This document shows, piece after piece, positions 1 to 3,645 of a DNA stretch of 6,711 nt. The stretch comes from Desulfobulbaceae bacterium (GTDB lineage Bacteria; Desulfobacterota; Desulfobulbia; Desulfobulbales; Desulfobulbaceae). Positions within the stretch are counted from its first letter, which is position 1, and the number at the start of each line of letters is the position of its first letter. The position numbers and the translations under genes were made by a program. The notes under the pieces were generated by a model. That model did not search any database, was not told where the DNA came from, and worked only from the letters and a program-made list of their open reading frames with translations. The stretch lies in assembly GCA_026986885.1 (NCBI GenBank), contig JALSNT010000632.1, positions 1-6,711 of the forward strand. The letters are read 5' to 3'.

Positions 1-1
1 A

Positions 2-133
2 GGAAAAATGCTTTCCGAATTAGCCCGCGAGCTTCGTGACCACGACCGGCGGTTGATACGGCTGGAAACAATGGTTGCAATGGCCGGGACCCGGCAGACA
101 GGTAGCAAAAAAAAACGGGCCCGATCAGCATAA
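2..133 (+). CDS. C-terminal end of an unidentified protein (5' part outside window)
   Basis: An open plus-strand frame enters from the left edge and stops at TAA 131-133. It encodes about 43 residues. The first part is strongly helical and charged (LARELRDHDRR, then LIRLETMVAMA), like a coiled-coil or amphipathic helix, and it ends in a basic tail (KKKRARSA). An ATG at 8 is in frame, but AGGA at 1-4 sits only three bases from it, too close for a normal ribosome site, so I infer that the frame begins upstream. I do not recognise the family. The last codons and the stop lie inside the terminator hairpin of the convergent tRNA gene, and the Lys-Lys-Lys run is encoded by that terminator's A-tract. 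A chance open frame is possible at this length. Confidence 0.35.
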   Translation, partial: GKMLSELARELRDHDRRLIRLETMVAMAGTRQTGSKKKRARSA

Positions 134-148
134 ACTGATCGGGCCCGT
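107..148 (-). terminator. Intrinsic terminator of the tRNA-Arg transcript
   Basis: A perfect 14-bp inverted repeat (115-128 with 135-148) encloses a 6-nt loop. Read on the minus strand it is followed directly by a run of eight to nine T (107-115). It begins 9 nt past the tRNA 3' end, as expected for a stable-RNA terminator. Read on the plus strand no T-tract follows, so it should work mainly for the minus strand. Confidence 0.92.
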
Positions 149-156
149 CATAATTC

Positions 157-233
157 TGGTGCGCCTGGCAGGATTCGAACCTGCTACCCTCGGATTCGTA
201 GTCCGATACTCTATCCAGATGAGCTACAGGCGC
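157..233 (-). tRNA. tRNA-Arg (anticodon ACG)
   Basis: The reverse complement folds as a complete 77-nt cloverleaf. It has a 7-bp acceptor stem (GCGCCTG with CAGGCGC), a D arm with GCTC/GAGT, a 5-bp anticodon stem (TCGGA/TCCGA) around loop CTACGAA, a 5-nt variable region and a T arm with GCAGG/CCTGC around TTCGAAT. The anticodon is ACG, which is normally deaminated to ICG and reads CGU, CGC and CGA arginine codons. The 3' CCA is encoded (157-159). A promoter-like sequence lies just upstream and a strong terminator just downstream, so it looks like a single-gene stable-RNA unit, although read-through from the RNase gene behind it is possible. Confidence 0.97.
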
Positions 234-247
234 GGGTAACGGCAGCG

Positions 248-276
248 AACATACCGTATCTCATGTTCGTATGCAA
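248..276 (-). promoter_or_regulatory. Probable tRNA-Arg promoter with overlapping inverted repeat
   Basis: On the minus strand TTGCAT (271-276) is separated by 17 nt from TATGTT (248-253), and the expected transcription start near 241 lies about 8 nt before the mature tRNA. The stretch after the -10 is GC-rich (CGCTGCC), a discriminator type often seen at stringently controlled stable-RNA promoters. The hexamers match the sigma-70 consensus only partly (3/6 and 4/6), so position carries much of the weight. A perfect 7-bp inverted repeat, CGAACAT with ATGTTCG (246-252 and 263-269, 10-nt spacer), spans the -10. Confidence 0.6.
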
Positions 277-290
277 GTTTTTTCTGTTTA

Positions 291-320
291 AGGCCCGGCC
301 GATATATCAAGCCCGGGCCT
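291..320 (-). other. GC-rich hairpin spanning the RNase stop codon
   Basis: AGGCCCGG (291-298) and CCGGGCCT (313-320) form a perfect 8-bp stem with a 14-nt loop that contains the TGA stop of the RNase gene (307-309). On the minus strand the following bases are TAAACAG and then a run of A, not T, so it is not a canonical intrinsic terminator. It could protect the mRNA 3' end from exonucleases or slow transcription before the tRNA. The role is inferred. Confidence 0.45.
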
Positions 321-2217
321 GGAGGAAATCAATCTGATTCTCACCGGGTTTCATCTCCGGCCGGGGAAGAATATCAATGGTGGCCTCGTGCCGAGCCTCA
401 AGGTCGGCAAGTTCTTTTCTCTTCTTATTGAGGAGATAGTTGGCCACCTCCAGCGGCAGCCTGCATTCCACCCGGTGTACTTTTTTGCGTAAAATTCCGG
501 TCTGGATACGGCGGAGGAAATAGAGCGCCTGGGTCTCCACCGATTTCACAACCCCGCGTCCCTGGCAGTGTTCACATGTCAGGTAACTGCCCTTTTCAAT
601 GGGGGCCCCCATTTTCTGGCGGGAAATCTGCATCAGGCCAAAACGGGAAATTCGGCTGATATCGACCTTGGCCTTGTCACGTTTCATGCTGGTTTTTACC
701 TGTTTTTCCACCTCACGGATATGCTTTTTATTGCGCATATCAATAAAATCGACCACGATCAGGCCGCCGAGGTCGCGCAGCCGAAGCTGCCGGGCCAGCT
801 CAACGGCCGCTTCCATATTGGCCAAAAAGATGGTCTCTTCAAAATCACCGTTTTTCGAAGTTCTGCCCGAGTTGACATCAATGGCAACCAGGGCCTCGGT
901 CGGGTCAATAACAATCGAGCCGCCGGAAGGCAACGGCACCTGCGGTTTATAGATCGACTCAATCTGTTCTTCCACATTGTTCTGATTGAAAATGGGTTTG
1001 GCGCCCCGATGCAGCTTCACCCGCACCTTTCGCTGTTTGGCGGGCAGCAGATCAACAAACTGCTTAACCTGCTCGAGCGACTCCTCGGTGTCAACCAGAA
1101 TTTCACAGATATCCGGGGTGAAATGATCCCGCAGAAAACGAACCACGGTCTCCTGTTCCTCGTAGATAAGGGCCGGGGCCTTCATGGTCTGGCCGCGTTT
1201 TTTGATCTCTTTCCACAGCCGCAGCAGATAACGCAGGTCTTTCTGCAGAGCGGTCTTGGTAATATCGGCGCTGGCGGTGCGGATAATATAGCCGATCCCT
1301 TCCGGGATGGAAAAACCACTCATAATTTCCCGCAGGGCCGAGCGTCGTTCCTCACCAACGATCTTGCGCGAAATCCCGGCGCTGTCACTGCCTGGCATCA
1401 ACACCAGACAGCGGCCGGGCAGGGAGAGATAGGTCGTCATGTTGGCACCTTTGTTACCGGTCACCTCCTTAACCACCTGCACCAGTACTTCCTGCCCTTT
1501 TTTCACCACATCTTCAATTTTCAGTTTTTTCCACTGGTGCTGACTGATATATTTACGATCCCGCTCACTGACATCCTCCCGAAAATATTCCGGGTGGATC
1601 TCATTAAAGGGAAGGAAGCCGTTGCGACCGGTACCGATATCTACAAATGCCGCCTGTAAATTGGATTCAACGGCAACGATGCGTCCCTTATAAATATTAT
1701 TCTTTGTCCGCTCCCGCACCACAGTGGTCACCTGATAAGAATCAAGGCGCCCGTTTTCCAACTGGGCAATCCGGCACTCTTCAGGCTCTTCCGCATTAAT
1801 CAGCAGCTTGACGACCCCTTTCTTTTTCTCAGCCTCCTGCCTGCCGGGCTGTCGTGATTTCCCTTTTCCACCAACACCGGATTCCCTGTTTTTTGGTTGT
1901 TTTTTCTTGCGGGGGTTTTTCTTTTCACCGGCTGAAGATCTCTTTTCCGTATTTTTTGCTGCCTGATCGGTCTTTTTTTCTTCTCCAGCAGGAATATCGG
2001 CTTCAACAACGGCATCCTTTGCCGGTTCTGTTTGCTGCCGTTGTTTTTCTTTCGTTGCTGAAGCAGTCCGCTTTGAGGACGAAACAGTTTTCCCCTCATC
2101 CTTATCTTTTTTATTAAGCAGACTGGAAACACCCTTCCACCAGGCACCGGTCGTTGCCTTGGGCAACTTTTGTTTTCTGCCCTTTTCAGGCTTTTTCGTA
2201 CTCTTTTCTTCCGTCAT
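307..2217 (-). CDS. rng: Ribonuclease E/G family endoribonuclease, short form with charged N-terminal extension
   Basis: This is a single-strand-specific endoribonuclease of the RNase E/G family, which acts in rRNA maturation and mRNA decay in the cytoplasm. Numbering is from the ATG at 2217 (636 aa). Residues 1-140 are a low-complexity Lys/Glu/Gln-rich extension. The S1 RNA-binding domain follows (NIYKGRIV at about 174; the RNA-contacting Phe equivalents are F191 in AAFVD and F201 in GFLP). The 5'-phosphate sensor is R313-T314 (IIRTA). The DNase I-like catalytic core carries D447 and N449 (AIDVNS) and D490 (VVDFIDM), matching D303, N305 and D346 of E. coli RNase E. The zinc-link CxxC is C548-C551, followed by a small C-terminal domain. 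All key residues are present. There is no long C-terminal degradosome scaffold, so it resembles RNase G in layout but is longer than the roughly 490 aa of E. coli RNase G. It could equally be called rne. The gene follows the radical SAM gene on the same strand after 193 nt and precedes tRNA-Arg. Confidence 0.95.
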   Translation of the reverse strand: MTEEKSTKKPEKGRKQKLPKATTGAWWKGVSSLLNKKDKDEGKTVSSSKRTASATKEKQRQQTEPAKDAVVEADIPAGEEKKTDQAAKNTEKRSSAGEKKNPRKKKQPKNRESGVGGKGKSRQPGRQEAEKKKGVVKLLINAEEPEECRIAQLENGRLDSYQVTTVVRERTKNNIYKGRIVAVESNLQAAFVDIGTGRNGFLPFNEIHPEYFREDVSERDRKYISQHQWKKLKIEDVVKKGQEVLVQVVKEVTGNKGANMTTYLSLPGRCLVLMPGSDSAGISRKIVGEERRSALREIMSGFSIPEGIGYIIRTASADITKTALQKDLRYLLRLWKEIKKRGQTMKAPALIYEEQETVVRFLRDHFTPDICEILVDTEESLEQVKQFVDLLPAKQRKVRVKLHRGAKPIFNQNNVEEQIESIYKPQVPLPSGGSIVIDPTEALVAIDVNSGRTSKNGDFEETIFLANMEAAVELARQLRLRDLGGLIVVDFIDMRNKKHIREVEKQVKTSMKRDKAKVDISRISRFGLMQISRQKMGAPIEKGSYLTCEHCQGRGVVKSVETQALYFLRRIQTGILRKKVHRVECRLPLEVANYLLNKKRKELADLEARHEATIDILPRPEMKPGENQIDFLQARA

Positions 2218-2223
2218 TATTTT

Positions 2224-2227
2224 TCCT
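2224..2227 (-). promoter_or_regulatory. Ribosome binding site fixing the RNase start
   Basis: AGGA, followed by more A, lies 6 nt before the ATG at 2217-2215. Longer in-frame starts exist (TTG at 2238, ATG at 2235), but they would place this Shine-Dalgarno sequence inside the coding region. The GGAGG farther upstream is about 14 or more nt from them, so the ATG at 2217 is preferred. Confidence 0.7.
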
Positions 2228-2250
2228 GCATGCATCAATTACGAGCAGTA

Positions 2251-2284
2251 TCTCCTCCCATTGCCTGCAATTCATCATAGGAGA
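2251..2284 (-). other. Leader hairpin upstream of the RNase E/G gene
   Basis: In the 193-nt stretch before the RNase gene, TCTCCT pairs with AGGAGA (2279-2284 with 2251-2256). Inside it, ATTGC/GCAAT (2267-2271 with 2260-2264) can form a second short helix across an asymmetric internal loop. The 3' arm is part of GGGAGGAG, a Shine-Dalgarno-like sequence that has no properly spaced start codon for the RNase. RNase E in enterobacteria is autoregulated through structured leader RNA. A similar role here is only an inference, since the structure is modest and could be chance. Confidence 0.3.
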
Positions 2285-2332
2285 AAATACATGGGCAGTC
2301 TGTCGGCGAACCGGTCCCTGTCCGATCAACTT

Positions 2333-2357
2333 AAAAAAATAGTATGTTGCAACTATT
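2333..2357 (-). terminator. Weak terminator candidate after the radical SAM gene
   Basis: On the minus strand, about 53 nt after the radical SAM stop codon, AATAGT (2352-2357) can pair with ACTATT (2338-2343) across an 8-nt loop, and seven T follow (2333-2339). The stem is short and AT-rich, so termination would be inefficient. If it works, the RNase gene needs its own promoter, and I could not identify a convincing one in the remaining spacer. Confidence 0.25.
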
Positions 2358-2410
2358 CCCAAAAACCGGATCGTTCCTGCACATTGCATCTGTTAGCGGC
2401 GAGCCGGCTT

Positions 2411-3382
2411 CTATAAGGAATAATAGACCCGATCTCCGTGAACACGGGTACGCACCCTCCCGGAACGGAGCAATGGTGATAGATACTGCTCAACTTTTTC
2501 CGGTCCTCCACAGGGAAAGACCGTATTTATATCGGCAGCCGTGCAGGGCCGCCGTTTCAACATCTGGAGTATTTCCGCAACAAGATCCTGCTGATCGCCG
2601 GTCTGGCCGGTAGGGCTTGCATGGGTGTCGTCGCCGGTACCGGCTCCACCGGCAAGCATATCAACGGCAACATCAGGATTATGTTTCCGCATTACAGCGG
2701 CAATTTTCTGAAAACGATCTTCAGTGACCGGCCGGGCAAAGGATTCAAGAGGTGGCCGGGCCACGGTGTTGAGCTGAATACGGTCAACACGCATCCGGTT
2801 GATCACCTCCTGCAGTGCCCGGATATCGGCATCGGCATCATTTATCCCGCCGGCAAACAGAATTTCCAACCAGAGTTGCCCCTGATATTCATGGGAAAAA
2901 GCCACCAGCCCTTCTATTACCTCATCTAAATGAACGCAGCCGGCCGGTCGATCAATTTTTCTAAAACTCTTTTCCAGGGCGGAATCCAGCGAAGGAATAA
3001 CCACATCGGCCAGGGAAAGTTCCCTGCGAACCTGCGTATCCATCAGGGTCGTGCCATTGGTCAACACGGCAATTTTTTTGCCGATTTTCTTTTTAAGATG
3101 ACTTAAAATCCTGCCGAAACCGCTATGAAGGGTAGGTTCACCACTGGCCGTAACCGTAACGAAATCAATCTTCCGCACCCGGTCCGCATCCTGAAAATAA
3201 TTATCGATTTCGTGGAGAATCTTTTCCGTCGGCACATATTCAGCCCGGTCACAAGTCAACTGCCGGGTGGCGCCCACTTCACAATAAATACAATTTAAAT
3301 TGCAAATCTTCTCTGAAAAAAGATCAATGCCGAGCGAGCGGCCAAGTCGTCTTGAGTTAACCGGGCCAAAAATGTGATCCAT
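2411..3382 (-). CDS. Radical SAM protein, COG0731 (TYW1-like) family, with C-terminal winged-helix-like tail
   Basis: This 323-aa protein opens with FGPVNSRRLGRSLGID, the signature start of COG0731 proteins. The radical SAM cluster motif CxxxCxxC follows at C27, C31 and C34 (CNLNCIYC), which binds a [4Fe-4S] cluster and S-adenosylmethionine. TASGEPTLH (78-86) and LTNGT (107-111) are the expected SAM-binding barrel elements. The barrel runs to about 243. A Gly/Thr/Asp-rich linker (244-263) leads to residues 264-323, which read as a small winged-helix fold (helices near 266-275, 281-286 and 294-307, then a strand pair RVRTRV/RVYYSL). Archaeal and eukaryotic relatives (TYW1) make the tricyclic base of wyosine in tRNA-Phe, but bacteria generally lack that pathway, so the substrate is unknown. 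The start fits the family, although no Shine-Dalgarno precedes it (the upstream bases read CACCTCTT). It lies 193 nt upstream of RNase E/G on the same strand and is divergent from lptD. Confidence 0.9.
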   Translation of the reverse strand: MDHIFGPVNSRRLGRSLGIDLFSEKICNLNCIYCEVGATRQLTCDRAEYVPTEKILHEIDNYFQDADRVRKIDFVTVTASGEPTLHSGFGRILSHLKKKIGKKIAVLTNGTTLMDTQVRRELSLADVVIPSLDSALEKSFRKIDRPAGCVHLDEVIEGLVAFSHEYQGQLWLEILFAGGINDADADIRALQEVINRMRVDRIQLNTVARPPLESFARPVTEDRFQKIAAVMRKHNPDVAVDMLAGGAGTGDDTHASPTGQTGDQQDLVAEILQMLKRRPCTAADINTVFPCGGPEKVEQYLSPLLRSGRVRTRVHGDRVYYSL

Positions 3383-3447
3383 AAGAGGTGAAATATCTCT
3401 GTACTACCGATGAGGAAATAAAGGGCAAACCGCCCAAGCATAAATTA

Positions 3448-3472
3448 TTTATTTACAGGTCCGTTAAATAAA
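3448..3472. repeat. AT-rich 8-bp inverted repeat in the divergent spacer
   Basis: TTTATTTA (3448-3455) and TAAATAAA (3465-3472) are exact inverse complements separated by 9 nt. The centre-to-centre distance of 17 bp puts the two halves on nearly the same DNA face one and a half turns apart, within what dimeric regulators use. It sits between the radical SAM start and the lptD promoter, so it could be an operator for either gene. AT-rich repeats also arise by chance in intergenic DNA. Confidence 0.35.
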
Positions 3473-3514
3473 CCAAATTCCAAGCCCATGCAAGCCTATT
3501 CTCTGCCTTTTTTC

Positions 3515-3543
3515 TTGACACAACCTATTGGTACGCGTACATT
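3515..3543 (+). promoter_or_regulatory. Probable sigma-70 promoter of lptD
   Basis: A perfect -35 hexamer TTGACA (3515-3520) is followed by a 17-nt spacer and TACATT (3538-3543, 4/6 match to the -10 consensus). Transcription would start near 3550 and give a leader of about 95 nt before lptD. The end of the spacer and the first -10 bases form the perfect palindrome GTACGCGTAC (3531-3540), which could be a protein-binding site covering the promoter. Confidence 0.65.
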
Positions 3544-3565
3544 TCCTCAAATCAGGCTTATATTT

Positions 3566-3621
3566 TCCGGAATCGGCAGGTCCGTCAGGTTGCACAGGCC
3601 CTGTGTCCGGATTTTTCTTTT
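3566..3621 (+). promoter_or_regulatory. Possible attenuator or terminator-like structure in the lptD leader
   Basis: TCCGGA occurs at 3566-3571 and again at 3606-3611. Because it is self-complementary, the two copies can pair and close a stem. Inside it GCACAG/CTGTGT (3592-3597 with 3601-3606, GCC loop) forms a tight hairpin whose last pair competes with the outer stem for 3606, and CGG/CCG (3574-3576 with 3582-3584) a weaker one. TTTTTCTTTT follows at once (3612-3621). This lies after the predicted transcription start and before the lptD ribosome site, the arrangement expected of a leader attenuator. I cannot compute its stability, and the function is inferred. Confidence 0.35.
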
Positions 3622-3631
3622 ACTCTTACGC

Positions 3632-3636
3632 AGGAG
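3632..3636 (+). promoter_or_regulatory. Ribosome binding site of lptD, supporting a GTG start
   Basis: AGGAG lies 9 nt before the GTG at 3646-3648. No ATG in this frame lies between the promoter and this GTG, and the signal peptide begins a few residues later, so the GTG is the best supported start. Confidence 0.65.
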
Positions 3637-3645
3637 CAGGTCGAG

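Noticed and set aside
1..233. tRNA-Arg as an attachment site for an integrated element
   Set aside because: There is no repeat of the tRNA 3' end, no integrase frame and no compositional change in the visible flank. The intact tRNA has its terminator directly behind it.
568..1659. A 363-residue plus-strand open frame antisense to the RNase gene
   Set aside because: It lies wholly within the well-supported RNase E/G coding region, its translation is His/Leu/Phe-rich with no recognisable domain, and it has no ribosome site. It is the antisense shadow of conserved codons.
2218..2238. Longer RNase start at TTG 2238 or ATG 2235
   Set aside because: Neither has a properly spaced ribosome site, whereas the ATG at 2217 has AGGA 6 nt upstream.
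3425..3458. Minus-strand GGGC/GCCC hairpin followed by TTTATTT in the radical SAM leader
   Set aside because: A 4-bp stem with an interrupted T-tract is too weak to call an attenuator.
3388..3471. A possible 27-residue plus-strand peptide starting at GTG beside an AGAGG sequence
   Set aside because: The ribosome site overlaps the start codon, the peptide has no recognisable feature, and the last codons are the AT-rich inverted repeat. There is too little evidence.
3420..3475. AGGGCAAACC, resembling the core of a cyclic-di-GMP (GEMM) riboswitch
   Set aside because: The rest of the aptamer is missing: there is no tetraloop helix followed by a GACGCAAAGCC-like segment, and no plus-strand gene starts within a suitable distance. 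The short match is likely chance.
3449..3503. Possible minus-strand promoter for the radical SAM gene (TTGCAT, 17 nt, TATTTA)
   Set aside because: Only three of six bases match in each hexamer and several alternatives in this AT-rich stretch are equally good, so no single site can be supported.
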